64,000 nt of DNA from Oscillospiraceae bacterium (GCA_031268095.1 JAIRXU010000017.1:124001-188000); one strand, 5' to 3'. Counted from the stretch's first letter, positions 42,340 to 51,733 are shown. Notes: generated by a model not told the origin, from the letters alone. Made by a program: numbers and translations.

Positions 42340-42576
42340 TTGCCAATCCTCATCAACCTCGACGTAATGCTTGCCCGGCGGAAAATGAGCTCCGGGGAAC
42401 TGGCCCAGCGGATCGGGATCACCCAGGCCAATCTGTCGATCCTCAAGACCAATAAAGCCCGGGCTGTCCGCCTCGCCACCCTGGAAAGCCTCTGCCAAGC
42501 GCTGAACTGCCAGCCCGGAGATCTCCTGGAATACGTTCCAGAATCCAACGACAAGAGAAAGGAAGACACGCCATGA
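42340..42576 (+). CDS. Small Cro/CI-type helix-turn-helix regulator (YozG-like)
   Basis: A 78-residue DNA-binding protein consisting of one XRE domain: INLDVMLARRKMSSGELAQRIGITQANLSILKTNKARAVRLATLESLCQALNCQPGDLLEY. The start is TTG 42340 with AAGGAGG seven bases upstream. The family is routinely paired with DUF2975 proteins and probably regulates this operon. Its stop codon overlaps the next ATG. Confidence 0.9.
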   Translation: MPILINLDVMLARRKMSSGELAQRIGITQANLSILKTNKARAVRLATLESLCQALNCQPGDLLEYVPESNDKRKEDTP

Positions 42577-44708
42577 ATGACCACAATCCCATCCCGCAGC
42601 CTCCCGGCGCAACCGCCCCCGTTCCCCCCCAAGCTCCAGGATCCCCGCCCCCCGGGTATCCTTGGCAGCCTTGGCCGCAGGGCGCGCCGCCCCTTCCCTC
42701 TCCGGTTCCGTTCCAACCGAAACCCCCAAAAAATCTCCCGGAGCATACCGCCGCCGATTCGTTCCTGGCTCTGCTGACCTTCGCGGCCGCGCTGCTGTTT
42801 TGGCGCTGGGGCGTTTGGGGCGGGCTGCGGCTGGGGTTCCCGGTTGCCTGCGCGGCATTCTATGCCCTGGTGACCGCCTTCGCCTTCCGCAAGCGCCCCA
42901 GCCGGGCCGGAAAGGTCCTGACCCCCATTCCCGTGCTCTGCGGCATCACCGCTCTGGGCCTCTCCGCTGTCTTCGCCGTCCAGTCGGACCCCCTTCTGCA
43001 CGGCATCCTATTTCCGGTGATCTCCGGCCTAACGGCCATCTATCTGGCGGGAATTTACCAAGCGCTGCGGTATGACACTGGCAGTCTGCTGACGCTGGCG
43101 GATGCCGCACGGATCCTCTTCCTCCTGCCTTTCCTGCATATTGCGGATAGCTTGACCGTCCTTTTCCGGGGCGCGAAAGGCCAAAAATCCCGGATTGGAT
43201 TGATTCTGGCCGGGGTGGGCGCTGCCGTACCGGTGCTGCTCATTTCCGGCGCGCTTCTGGCTTCCGCCGACGCCGCCTTTTCCGGAGCGCTCCAATTGAT
43301 CCTTTCGCATATCAAAGATTTCCTCTTCCAGCTGCTGCTGGCGGTGCTGCTCTTTTTCCCGCTTTATTCCCTGCTGTTTTCACTGCATTGCGGCATGGAA
43401 ACCTTCGACGGAAAACGCCGGGCGGAATTGCAGCCCGGCAAAATGGAGCCCGCCGTGAGCATCGCTTTCCTCAGCGCCCTCTCCCTGCTCTATGTCGGCT
43501 ACCTCTTCTCCCAGCTAGCCTACTTTTTCAATGCTTTCCGAGGCATCCTGCCGCAGGATTACACCGTAGCGGATTATGCCCGGCGGGGCTTCTTTGAGAT
43601 GTGCGCCGTCGCCGCGCTGAATTTGCTGCTGCTCCTGCTCTGGAACCGCCTGACCCGGCCAAAAGACGGCCATCCCCTTGCGGCGCTCCGGGCGCTGGGC
43701 GCGTTTGTCTGCGTATTTACGCTGCTGCTGATCGCTACTGCGGAATCAAAGATGATCTTATATATCCGCTCGTTCGGGATGACCCGTCTGCGGATCATGA
43801 CGGCCAGCTTTATGCTCCTATTGGCGCTGGCGTTCCTGTTGCTGCTCGTGCGCCAGTTCATCCGCCGCTTCCCCTATATGCGCTTGTTCACCGTCACCGC
43901 CTGCCTGTTCCTGCTTGCCATGGCCTGGGCGGGGGTGGATCGCACAGTTCTGCGCTATAATACCTGGGCCTACCGCACCGGCCGCCTGCAAAGCCTGGAC
44001 GTGGAGACGCTCAGCGAGCTCAGCGACGCGAAAATTCCCTACCTGATCCGTCTGGCGGACGACAAGCAGCCCCAGGTCAGCACGGAGGCCCAGCGGGCTC
44101 TCTGGCACTGGTTCTGCTCCCAATCCGGCGTCCCTTCCTATCAGTGGTTACTCTGCCTGCTGGACAGCGAAACAGCCCCCATCTCCCTGCGGGAATATCG
44201 GGACGATCGCAAAGACGTCTCCCTCGCGAGCTACAACCGCGACCGCCGCGCCGCGCTGGCCGCCATGGAAGCCTACCTCTCCAGCGAGAACTGCGCCTTC
44301 CGCCAAAAGTTCTGCATGATCTGCCACACCGTCGCTTTCAGTCCAGAGGATCACACCGACCGGGACCATTGCCCGCAAACGCTCTGGCGCGACGACTGGT
44401 GCGACGTCTGCGGCCGGATCGTCAAGGACCCCGGGGATCATGACGAGACCTGCTGGCGTTTCCTGGCTGTAGCGGAAGAATTTTGGTGCACTGACTGCCA
44501 GCGGGACGTGGATCCCCGGTACCCTGACACCCAACACGCCGATTTTTGCCCGAAGAGCATGCTTCAGGATAGTTGGCTGGAAAATCCCCTGTATCACTGG
44601 ACCTGGGAGACCTACGATTGGGCCGCCTACCGCGCCGCCTTGGCCAAGGATGCGCCTCCATTTTGGATGAATTTTCCTTCCTTCTCCCGCCGCGGCGAGT
44701 GGATGTAG
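42573..44708 (+). CDS. DUF4173 membrane protein with three C-terminal zinc-knuckle-like repeats
   Basis: A 711-residue protein. A proline-rich start (~1-50) leads to about eleven membrane segments (~60-450) ending with the DUF4173 signature, GVDRTVLRYNTWAYR. The cytoplasmic-looking tail holds three tandem modules of the form C-x2-C-x9-12-H-x3-5-C (CMIC...HC, CDVC...H-x3-C, CTDC...H-x3-C) in residues ~580-665. I do not know this tail from the family. The role is unknown; translation is coupled to the upstream regulator. Confidence 0.75.
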   Translation: MNDHNPIPQPPGATAPVPPQAPGSPPPGYPWQPWPQGAPPLPSPVPFQPKPPKNLPEHTAADSFLALLTFAAALLFWRWGVWGGLRLGFPVACAAFYALVTAFAFRKRPSRAGKVLTPIPVLCGITALGLSAVFAVQSDPLLHGILFPVISGLTAIYLAGIYQALRYDTGSLLTLADAARILFLLPFLHIADSLTVLFRGAKGQKSRIGLILAGVGAAVPVLLISGALLASADAAFSGALQLILSHIKDFLFQLLLAVLLFFPLYSLLFSLHCGMETFDGKRRAELQPGKMEPAVSIAFLSALSLLYVGYLFSQLAYFFNAFRGILPQDYTVADYARRGFFEMCAVAALNLLLLLLWNRLTRPKDGHPLAALRALGAFVCVFTLLLIATAESKMILYIRSFGMTRLRIMTASFMLLLALAFLLLLVRQFIRRFPYMRLFTVTACLFLLAMAWAGVDRTVLRYNTWAYRTGRLQSLDVETLSELSDAKIPYLIRLADDKQPQVSTEAQRALWHWFCSQSGVPSYQWLLCLLDSETAPISLREYRDDRKDVSLASYNRDRRAALAAMEAYLSSENCAFRQKFCMICHTVAFSPEDHTDRDHCPQTLWRDDWCDVCGRIVKDPGDHDETCWRFLAVAEEFWCTDCQRDVDPRYPDTQHADFCPKSMLQDSWLENPLYHWTWETYDWAAYRAALAKDAPPFWMNFPSFSRRGEWM

Positions 44709-44733
44709 GTGATGCAAGAAAGGATGGTCTGTT

Positions 44734-45238
44734 ATGGATCTGCGCTTGCAGCGGTTGCGGAAATCCATCTTCCTTCTGGCCCTGGCTTCGGCGGCGGGGA
44801 TTGGGCTGCTGTTTCTCGCGTCCCGCGCGTTCCCCGCCGACGCAGTGACCGGTTCCAATGGCGACGTCCAGTTCGGCCTTGCTGCGGCGGCACTTGGAAC
44901 TGCTGTATTGGCTTCTGCTGGCGGCGGCCTGCGGCGGCGCGGCGGCCTTCGCTGCCCTGGCGCTGCCGGAGAAAGCCTTGAAAATCGGCAGCGCGGCTGC
45001 CTTGGCGCTGCCCTTCGGCTTCCTGCTGAGTTTCTTCCTCGGCTGGCTCGCGCCGTTTTCCTCCCTGCCGGACCTGGTGATTTTGTCCCTCTTTCCGGCC
45101 ACCGGAACGCTGGGGCTTGCTTTCGCCGTATTTTTGTTCCTGCGCCGCTGCCTGCCGCTGCTCCAGTTCGTAACGGGTTTCGTTAGCTGCGCGGTTCTGG
45201 GCCTGGGCTTATTCATGCGGTTCATCACGACGATGTAA
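44734..45238 (+). pseudogene. Small membrane protein gene with an apparent +1 frameshift
   Basis: ATG 44734, with AAGGA upstream, opens a frame that begins MDLRLQRLRKSIFLLALASA and makes one membrane segment, but after about residue 48 it turns arginine- and proline-rich with no hydrophobic pattern. The +1 frame from about 44846 to 45238 carries three or four good membrane segments (LELLYWLLLAAACGG and onward) but its own ATG at 44858 has no ribosome binding site. Together they read as one protein of ~168 residues. Two overlapping genes are the alternative. Confidence 0.55.
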
Positions 45239-45239
45239 C

Positions 45240-45274
45240 AAAAAACCGGGAGACAAATCGTCTTCCGGTTTTTT
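45240..45274. terminator. Bidirectional rho-independent terminator
   Basis: AAAAACCGG with AGAC pairs with GTCT and CCGGTTTTT, with T tracts on both sides. It lies between the converging membrane protein gene and metA. Confidence 0.9.
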
Positions 45275-45280
45275 CATATT

Positions 45281-46195
45281 TCACAGCTGCGAGAGGTCGT
45301 ACGGCGTTTTCTGATACACAAAGTAGTTGATCCAGTTGGTGAAGAGCAAACTGGCGGCGCTGCGCCAGCGAAGCTTTGGGGTACGCCGGGGATCATCGTC
45401 CGGGAAATAATGAAACGGCACGGCGACGTCCAACCCCTTGCCGACGTCCCGGAAATATTCTTTGGCCAGCGTCTCCCGGTCGTATTCGCTGTGCCCCGTC
45501 GAAAAAACGTTGCGGCACTGCATGTCGGACACCAAAGCGACCCCGGCCCGGTCGGAATATGCCAGTATTTGCAGGTCCCGCACCTGGGCAATGTCTTCCC
45601 GGCGCACTTCCGTGTATCGCGAATGAGGCGCTAAGTACTCGTCATCCAATCCGCGCAGCAACGGATGCAGCGGATCCAGCATGCGGTGGGCATAAACCCC
45701 AGAAAGCTTTTTTTCCAGCGGATACTTTGGTACGCCGTAATAATAGTACATTGCCGCCTGCGCGCCCCAGCAGATATGGAACGTGGAATAAACGTGCCGT
45801 CGGCTCCAGTCAAAAATCGCGCGGAGCTCGTCCCAGTAATCGACCTGCTCAAACGGCAGCTGCTCCACCGGCGCGCCAGTGACAATCATCCCGTCATAGC
45901 GCTTATCCCGTACATCCTCAAAGGTTTGATAGAACTCCAGCATGTGCTGCTGCGACGTGTTTTTGGAGATATGCGTCGCCGTCTGCAACAAATCCACCTC
46001 AATCTGGATCGGTGAATTGCTCAGCAGGCGCAGCAATTGCGTCTCAGTCTCGACTTTGGTGGGCATAAGATTCAAAATGACGATCTTCAGGGGCCGGATG
46101 TCTTGGTGCATGGCGCGTTCCCGGCTCATGACAAAGATATTCTCCATTTCCAGCACACCCCGCGCGGGAAGGGATGCGTCGATTTTGATCGGCAT
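45281..46195 (-). CDS. metA: Homoserine O-acetyltransferase (MetA fold)
   Basis: Activates homoserine for methionine synthesis. The catalytic cysteine is C142 in HICWGAQAAM and the histidine-glutamate pair is in FSTGHSEYD. Position 111 is glutamate in GAPVEQ; in this family E111 marks acetyl-CoA specificity and G111 succinyl-CoA, so the acetyl product is predicted. Length 304 residues. ATG 46195 follows AAGGAG. It shares a transcript with the NUDIX gene upstream; no SAM riboswitch is seen. Confidence 0.93.
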   Translation of the reverse strand: MPIKIDASLPARGVLEMENIFVMSRERAMHQDIRPLKIVILNLMPTKVETETQLLRLLSNSPIQIEVDLLQTATHISKNTSQQHMLEFYQTFEDVRDKRYDGMIVTGAPVEQLPFEQVDYWDELRAIFDWSRRHVYSTFHICWGAQAAMYYYYGVPKYPLEKKLSGVYAHRMLDPLHPLLRGLDDEYLAPHSRYTEVRREDIAQVRDLQILAYSDRAGVALVSDMQCRNVFSTGHSEYDRETLAKEYFRDVGKGLDVAVPFHYFPDDDPRRTPKLRWRSAASLLFTNWINYFVYQKTPYDLSQL

Positions 46196-46230
46196 TGGGA
46201 ACGCTCCTTTCGGTTGATTTTCTTGTCTGG

Positions 46231-47001
46231 CTACTGGATGCCTTTGCGCTGCATGAAGTGGCAGGCCTTGCGCAGGATATTGCGGTCGTTTTCGAATCGC
46301 AAGGTGTGCATCGCCTTGTCGTAACTGAGCCAAATGTAATCCTCGATTTCTTCCTGCTGGATCACCGTCTGCTTGTCCAGCGTCTCCCCCAGGAAAATGG
46401 TGACGCTTTTTTCGACCTTCCCCTGAATTGTATATTCCGATTGGGAAGAAAATTCTGGCAACAGCCGGATGTGCAGCCCGGTTTCTTCGAGGACCTCCCG
46501 CTGTGCGGTTTGCTCACCGGATTCTCCGTCCTCCACGTGTCCCTTGGGGAAGCCCCAGTGGGCGCTGCGGCGGTTCTTGATCAGCAGAAACCGGATTTCG
46601 CTGTTGATCCGGCGGTATACCACCGCGCCGCAGGAGCGCTCGTAGAGGCAGATCAGCCGGCACGTTCCCGGCGGATAGGCGAAGCGGATCGCTTGCCGGA
46701 TCTGCGATTCAATGTGACGGGATTTCTTCGGCGCAACAACCACCTGCCCGCCGCCGTCCCGGGGGAAGATCAGCGCAATGACGCGGCCGTCAAAGTTGCG
46801 GATGGGATGATGGATGCCGACGATGTACGCCCGTTCGGGCCGCTGGCCGCCGGGGAAATGCCACAGGGGTTCACCGCAATTGAGCTCGTACTGTGTGCCG
46901 TCTTCCTCCGAAAGCACAGACCCCATCGGATGGGTGACCCGCACACGGATATACTTGCCCAGCAGTAATTGCAGCCGCCCTGCGGCGGGGTTCGTCTCCA
47001 T
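46231..47001 (-). CDS. Pyrophosphatase-like/NUDIX hydrolase fusion
   Basis: A 256-residue protein in two parts. Residues ~12-115 resemble the small inorganic-pyrophosphatase-like fold (GKYIRVRVTHPMGS, AYIVGIHHPIRNFDGRVIALIF). Residues ~125-255 are a NUDIX domain with its box in GHVEDGESGEQTAQREVLEETG (G-x5-E-x7-REVxEE). NUDIX enzymes hydrolyse nucleoside diphosphates linked to other groups. The substrate is unknown. ATG 47001 has AAGGAGG at nine bases; GTG 47007 is too close to it. Confidence 0.82.
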   Translation of the reverse strand: METNPAAGRLQLLLGKYIRVRVTHPMGSVLSEEDGTQYELNCGEPLWHFPGGQRPERAYIVGIHHPIRNFDGRVIALIFPRDGGGQVVVAPKKSRHIESQIRQAIRFAYPPGTCRLICLYERSCGAVVYRRINSEIRFLLIKNRRSAHWGFPKGHVEDGESGEQTAQREVLEETGLHIRLLPEFSSQSEYTIQGKVEKSVTIFLGETLDKQTVIQQEEIEDYIWLSYDKAMHTLRFENDRNILRKACHFMQRKGIQ

Positions 47002-47043
47002 GGGCACGGGCCTCCTTTTCTCCTAAAAGTTGAGTATTTTATT

Positions 47044-47072
47044 ATTATACACAATTCGGCGAAAAAAAACAA
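47044..47072 (-). promoter_or_regulatory. Vegetative promoter of the NUDIX-metA unit
   Basis: On the minus strand TTGTTT, a 17-base spacer and a perfect TATAAT. The -35 overlaps the T tract of the uvrB terminator. Confidence 0.72.
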
Positions 47073-47103
47073 GCGGGTTGCGCGAAGAATTCGCCCCGCC
47101 CGC
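47062..47103 (-). terminator. Rho-independent terminator after uvrB
   Basis: On the minus strand GCGGG...CCCGC with an inner GCGAA/TTCGC stem, followed by TTG and eight T. Confidence 0.75.
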
Positions 47104-47131
47104 AAAATTTTTTTACCGCATGCCTCCGGCC

Positions 47132-49105
47132 TTACCGCTCTTTCTTCAGTTCCTCGATCCGATCCCGCAGGTACGCCGCGTGCTCGAATTCCAGCAGCTT
47201 CGCTGCCGCCTTCATCTCGACCGTCAGCTGCCGGATCATCGTTTCGCGTTCCTCACGGCTGAGGCGTTTGCCGGATTCCTTGCGGGTCTTCTTGTCCGTC
47301 TCCGCCTTGCTGGAAATTTCCAGAATGTCCCGAACTTCCTTGCGGATTGTCCGGGGCACGATGCCGTTGGCTTCGTTATAGGCCAGCTGCTTTTCCCTGC
47401 GGCGCTGCGTCTCAAGAATCGCCCGTTCCATGGAGGGGGTAACGCTGTCGGCATACATGATAACTGTGCCTTCCGCATTGCGGGCCGCCCGGCCGATGGT
47501 TTGGATCAGCGAAGTCTGGGAGCGCAGGAACCCTTCCTTGTCCGCGTCGAGGATCGCCACCAGCGAAACCTCCGGCAAGTCCAGCCCTTCCCGCAGCAGG
47601 TTGATCCCCACCAGCACGTCGAATTCTCCCAGCCGCAGGTCTCGAATGATCTCCATGCGCTCCATGGTTTCGATGTCATGGTGCATGTACCGCACCTGGA
47701 TCCCGACATTTTCGAGGTATGCCGTCAGATCCTCCGCCATTTTCTTGGTCAGCGTCGTCACCAAGACCCGCTCCCGCCGGGCGGCACGCTCGTTGATTTC
47801 CGAGATCAGGTCATCAATCTGCCCTTCCGTCGGCTTGACCGTCACTTCCGGATCCACCAATCCTGTCGGCCGGATGATCTGCTCCACCACCTGGCTGCTT
47901 TCCTGGTTCTCGAATTCCCCCGGTGTGGCGCTGACGAAAATCCGCTGCCCCAGCCGGGCATAAAATTCATCAAAATTCAGCGGGCGGTTGTCAAAGGCGG
48001 AGGGCAAGCGGAACCCGAAGTTGATCAAAATATCCTTCCGCGCCCGGTCCCCGGCGTACATTGCCCGAACCTGGGGCAGTGTGGCGTGGGACTCGTCAAC
48101 GAAAAGCAGGAAGTCCTTCGGGAAGAAGTCCAGCAATGTGAACGGGGCAGAGCCGGGCAGCCGCCCCGCCAGCACCCGGGAATAATTCTCGATTCCTTTG
48201 CAGAATCCCGTCTCCCGCAGCAACTCCATGTCATACTGGGTCCGCTGGCGGATCCGCTGCGCCTCAATCAGCTTTCCCTCGCTCTCGAACGCCGCCGCCC
48301 GGTCCAGCATTTCCGCCATGATGTCCCGTATTGCGTCTTCCAGCCGCTCCGGCGCAACGACGTAGTGAGATGCGGGATAGATTGCCACATGCTGGAGCAC
48401 ACCGCGGACTTCCCCCGTCAGCGCGGTGATCTCGCAGATCCGGTCAATCTCGTCCCCGAAAAACTCTACCCGGACAGCCACTTCGTTGGAGTAGACGGGA
48501 AAAATCTCCACTACATCCCCCCGTACGCGGAATTTGTTCCGGGTAAAGCTGATGTCGTTGCGCTCGTACTGAATCTCCACCAGCTTCGCCACCAGCGCCT
48601 CCCGGCTCTTCGGCATCCCGGGCCGCAAGGAAATCACCATTTCCCGATAATCAATGGGGTTGCCAAGGGAATAGATGCAGCTGACGCTGGCGACGATAAT
48701 CACGTCCCGCCGCTCCGAGAGGGAAGACGTGGCGGAATGCCGCAGCTTGTCAATCTCATCATTGATGTCCGAGTCCTTTTCAATGTAAGTATCTGTCGCG
48801 GCAATGTAGGCCTCCGGTTGATAATAGTCGTAGTAGCTGACGAAATATTCCACCGCATTCTTCGGGAAAAATTCCCGGAATTCGCTGCAAAGCTGCGCCG
48901 CCAGTGTTTTGTTGTGCGCCAGCACCAAGGTTGGCCGATTCGTCTGGGCGATGATATTCGCCATCGTGAAGGTCTTCCCCGATCCGGTAACCCCCAGCAG
49001 AGTCTGGGTCGGGTACCCCAGCCGCAGTCCGTCCACCAGCCCGGCAATGGCCTGCGGCTGGCCCCCTGCCGGGGCGAATTCGGAATGCAGCTCAAAATGA
49101 TCCAT
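47132..49105 (-). CDS. uvrB: Excinuclease ABC subunit B
   Basis: DNA-damage verification helicase of nucleotide excision repair. Walker A is [12 protein letters not shown], the beta-hairpin follows at [30 protein letters not shown] is the DEAD-box motif, and TIGRAARN with the C-terminal UVR helix pair ([24 protein letters not shown]) ends it. Length 657 residues. It starts 21 bases after ydcF and probably belongs to the iolJ-iolC-ydcF transcript. Confidence 0.98.
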   Translation of the reverse strand: MDHFELHSEFAPAGGQPQAIAGLVDGLRLGYPTQTLLGVTGSGKTFTMANIIAQTNRPTLVLAHNKTLAAQLCSEFREFFPKNAVEYFVSYYDYYQPEAYIAATDTYIEKDSDINDEIDKLRHSATSSLSERRDVIIVASVSCIYSLGNPIDYREMVISLRPGMPKSREALVAKLVEIQYERNDISFTRNKFRVRGDVVEIFPVYSNEVAVRVEFFGDEIDRICEITALTGEVRGVLQHVAIYPASHYVVAPERLEDAIRDIMAEMLDRAAAFESEGKLIEAQRIRQRTQYDMELLRETGFCKGIENYSRVLAGRLPGSAPFTLLDFFPKDFLLFVDESHATLPQVRAMYAGDRARKDILINFGFRLPSAFDNRPLNFDEFYARLGQRIFVSATPGEFENQESSQVVEQIIRPTGLVDPEVTVKPTEGQIDDLISEINERAARRERVLVTTLTKKMAEDLTAYLENVGIQVRYMHHDIETMERMEIIRDLRLGEFDVLVGINLLREGLDLPEVSLVAILDADKEGFLRSQTSLIQTIGRAARNAEGTVIMYADSVTPSMERAILETQRRREKQLAYNEANGIVPRTIRKEVRDILEISSKAETDKKTRKESGKRLSREERETMIRQLTVEMKAAAKLLEFEHAAYLRDRIEELKKER

Positions 49106-49126
49106 GCCGTTTCTCCTTCCCGTCGG

Positions 49127-49729
49127 TTACTCCCCCGCCAGCGCTTTCAGTTCCTCCGTGAACTGGTTCCCGCACCGCGCCAGTTCCCCCAGCACCCGCT
49201 CCACGCCGTAGGCCGTCTCATGCCAGTTTTCCCGGGCAATTCCATAAACGTCCACCGGCGCGACGGTCAGTTCCGTTTCCGGGTACGCCAGCTGGTAGCA
49301 AATCAGGCAGCGGCGAGCATGGAAGGATTTGCAGACAATCATCCCCGTACGGATGTCCAGGCCGCGCCGGTCCGTCTCCCGGCGGGAGAAAAGGGCGTTT
49401 TCTTTCGTAAAACCGGAGCGGTCTTCCCGCAGAATCGCCGCGTCCGGCACACCGTTTTTGCGCAGGACGTCGGCATAAAAATCGCAGTCGGTGCGGTAGC
49501 CGAGGTCATAGACGTCCTGTTTGCGCTTGACGCCGTCAAATTTTCCTGTCTTGACGCTCACGCCGCCGGAAGGCAGCAGCAACGGGGCCCATCCGGCATG
49601 GTAGAGCTCCGCCGCCCGCTCGGGAATCGCGGGGTCGCTGCCGCCGGGGAGGAAAAGAATATCCACCGGGCGGGGCGGATCCTCCAGAAAGATGAAATCG
49701 GTGACGTCCCGCAGAATCTCGTTGATCAT
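49127..49729 (-). CDS. YdcF/SanA (DUF218) family protein
   Basis: A 200-residue protein with the DUF218 pattern: ILFLPGGSDPAIPERAAELYHAG, then FTKENALFSR and a final MIVCKSFHARRC. Members have been tied to envelope or SAM-binding roles but no reaction is fixed. The ATG overlaps the iolC stop codon by four bases, so it is translated with iolC. Confidence 0.82.
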   Translation of the reverse strand: MINEILRDVTDFIFLEDPPRPVDILFLPGGSDPAIPERAAELYHAGWAPLLLPSGGVSVKTGKFDGVKRKQDVYDLGYRTDCDFYADVLRKNGVPDAAILREDRSGFTKENALFSRRETDRRGLDIRTGMIVCKSFHARRCLICYQLAYPETELTVAPVDVYGIARENWHETAYGVERVLGELARCGNQFTEELKALAGE

Positions 49730-50757
49730 ACGAACTCTTTCCTCCTCGCCCTCGCCACCATCTCTCCGTACGTCGCCTTACATTGGGCAATATACGCCCG
49801 CACTTCTTCCAGCGTCGGCATGAAGCAGGAGCAGCCGTGCGCTCCGACGAGCAGCGACGCCGAGGCACTCCCCAGCTCCAGGCAATCCTGGATGTCCCAT
49901 CCTTCAAACAAACCGAAAAGGAAGGCGGAAGCGTAACCGTCCCCGCCGCCAAAGGACTTCAGCGCCTGCACGGGGAAGGGCTTAATGCTATAACTCTCGC
50001 GGCCGGTGTAGGCAGTGGACCCCCGTTTGCCGTGCTTGATCACGACAATTTTGGCGTTTTTGCCCTGCCAGTAAGCGGCGGTGGCCTCATCAGTTCCAGG
50101 CAGGCCAAGCAGCGACTCTGTCAGGTCGTATTCCTCCCGGCTGCCCAAAATGACATCCGCCGCTTCCGCCGCGCGGGCATAATACACCGCGATTTCGTCT
50201 GTGTTTATCCAGTTATACGGACGGTAGTCAATGTCAAAGACAATCGGCGTCCCTAGCCTTTGGGCAAGGACGATGGCCTTGAAAGCCGCCTCACGGGAAG
50301 GACTCTGGGCCAGGGCGGTACCGGAAATCAGCAATGCCTTGGCCGAACCGATATACTCTTCGTCAATGTCCCTCGGCTCCAGCGCTAAGTCCGCAATCTG
50401 ATTGCGGTACATCAGAATACTGCTCTCGTCCCGGCTGAGGATTTCCGTGAAGGTCAGGCCGATCTTCTCGCCGTGTTCGCAGCGGCGGATCCGGCTGGTA
50501 TCGACCCCCTCCCTCTCGAACTCGCCAACGACATAGTCGCCGAAGCGGTCGTCCGACACCCGGCAGAAAAAGCCGCACTTCTTGCCCAGCCGGGCCAGCC
50601 CGACGGCGATATTGGCGGGGCTCCCGCCAAGGTATTTTTTGAACGTCGTGCTTTCCGCGAGGGTCTGAAAGTAGTCCACTGGGTTGAAATCAATCGCGGC
50701 CCGGCCCAGCAGGACCAGGTCATAGGGGCGCGCAGGGTCAAAAGACAGACGGGGCAT
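49726..50757 (-). CDS. iolC: 5-dehydro-2-deoxygluconokinase
   Basis: PfkB-family kinase that phosphorylates 5-dehydro-2-deoxygluconate in inositol breakdown. The N-terminal signature is GGSPANIAVGLARLGKKCGFF, with IDYRPYNW in the middle as in IolC. The C-terminal anion-hole motif reads FGGGDGYASAF where the usual form is GAGD; the catalytic aspartate is kept. Length 343 residues. GGAGGAGG precedes ATG 50757. The aldolase gene iolJ lies directly upstream. Confidence 0.92.
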   Translation of the reverse strand: MPRLSFDPARPYDLVLLGRAAIDFNPVDYFQTLAESTTFKKYLGGSPANIAVGLARLGKKCGFFCRVSDDRFGDYVVGEFEREGVDTSRIRRCEHGEKIGLTFTEILSRDESSILMYRNQIADLALEPRDIDEEYIGSAKALLISGTALAQSPSREAAFKAIVLAQRLGTPIVFDIDYRPYNWINTDEIAVYYARAAEAADVILGSREEYDLTESLLGLPGTDEATAAYWQGKNAKIVVIKHGKRGSTAYTGRESYSIKPFPVQALKSFGGGDGYASAFLFGLFEGWDIQDCLELGSASASLLVGAHGCSCFMPTLEEVRAYIAQCKATYGEMVARARRKEFV

Positions 50758-50814
50758 GATGCGTTCCTCCTCCAATTTTTAATTTGGTTTTTGAGCCTAG
50801 TTTGTTGTGATTTT

Positions 50815-51657
50815 TTAGGGAGCCCCAGGGCCGCTCCCTTCCGCAAACCATAAGATCTGCCGCTTCGTGCTCTCGTATACCGCTTCCGCCATCGCGGCGC
50901 TCAGGGAAAAGTAATCCCCGCCCCGCCCCGCCTGCGTCGTTGCGCTCTGATATAGTGCGTCGAAGCTCGCGGTCGCGATATTGACCTTGCAGATCCCCAG
51001 CCGCGCCGCCCGGGCGAGGTCTTCCTTGGGGATCCCGCTGCCGCCGTGCAGCACCAGCGGCGTCTCCGGCAAGCGGCGCCGAATCTCCTCCAGGATGCCG
51101 AAGTTGAGCTTCGGCTTGCCGCGGTAGTGCCCATGGGCATTGCCGATGGAAACCGCCAAGGCGTCGCAGCCGGACGATTTGGCAAACGCTTCGGCCTGTG
51201 CCGGATCGGAATGCAGCGCCTCGGCCTCGGGTCCGCCCTCGCTGCCGGAAAGTACGCCGATTTCCCCCTCCAGCCAGACGGAATTTCCCTTGGGACGTAT
51301 GGCGGCGGTCCGGACAATATTCTCCTCCAGCGGAAGGGCGGAACCGTCAAACATGACGCCAGTGAACCCGTACGCCAACGCTTCCGCAATGACGGCGGGG
51401 CTCTCGCCATGGTCCAGTTGGACCGCAACGGGCACCGACGCCGACCGCGCAGCGGCAACCATCAGCGGGCCCAGCAAGGCCAGCGGGGACGTGGGCAAGC
51501 GCTTTTCCGCAACTTGCAGCAAGATCGGTGAGCGCAGTTCCTCCGCCGCCCAGAGGATCCCCCGGGTCATCTCCAGGTTGCCGGTATTGAACGCGCCAAC
51601 CAGCCGCCCGGCGCGGAAGGCGGGCAGCAGGATATCGCGGGGTGAAACAAGCGGCAT
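50815..51657 (-). CDS. iolJ: Class II aldolase, probably 6-phospho-5-dehydro-2-deoxygluconate aldolase
   Basis: A 280-residue zinc aldolase of the fructose-bisphosphate class II type. VGAFNTGNLEM opens it, QLDHGESP supplies a zinc histidine, VWLEGEIGVLSGSE the usual glutamate, IGNAHGHYRGKP and VLHGGSGIPKEDL the other metal and phosphate contacts. Being directly before iolC it should split the IolC product into DHAP and malonic semialdehyde; ordinary fructose-bisphosphate or tagatose aldolase is the alternative. Confidence 0.88.
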   Translation of the reverse strand: MPLVSPRDILLPAFRAGRLVGAFNTGNLEMTRGILWAAEELRSPILLQVAEKRLPTSPLALLGPLMVAAARSASVPVAVQLDHGESPAVIAEALAYGFTGVMFDGSALPLEENIVRTAAIRPKGNSVWLEGEIGVLSGSEGGPEAEALHSDPAQAEAFAKSSGCDALAVSIGNAHGHYRGKPKLNFGILEEIRRRLPETPLVLHGGSGIPKEDLARAARLGICKVNIATASFDALYQSATTQAGRGGDYFSLSAAMAEAVYESTKRQILWFAEGSGPGAP

Positions 51658-51704
51658 GGGGCACCTCTTTCTATTGGGAGGGGTTCCCTCCGTTGACGGT
51701 TTTT

Positions 51705-51733
51705 ATTATACCATGCCCGGGCCACAAAAACAA
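51705..51733 (-). promoter_or_regulatory. Vegetative promoter of the iolJ unit
   Basis: On the minus strand TTGTTT, a 17-base spacer and a perfect TATAAT, ending about 48 bases before the iolJ start codon. Confidence 0.75.

Noticed and set aside
45275..47131. SAM riboswitch controlling metA
   Set aside because: metA is second in its unit and the leader of the first gene is under 60 bases, too short for a riboswitch.
47030..49936. Long open frame of 968 codons on the plus strand
   Set aside because: It lies opposite uvrB and ydcF; its residue make-up is that of a frame opposite GC-rich coding DNA.
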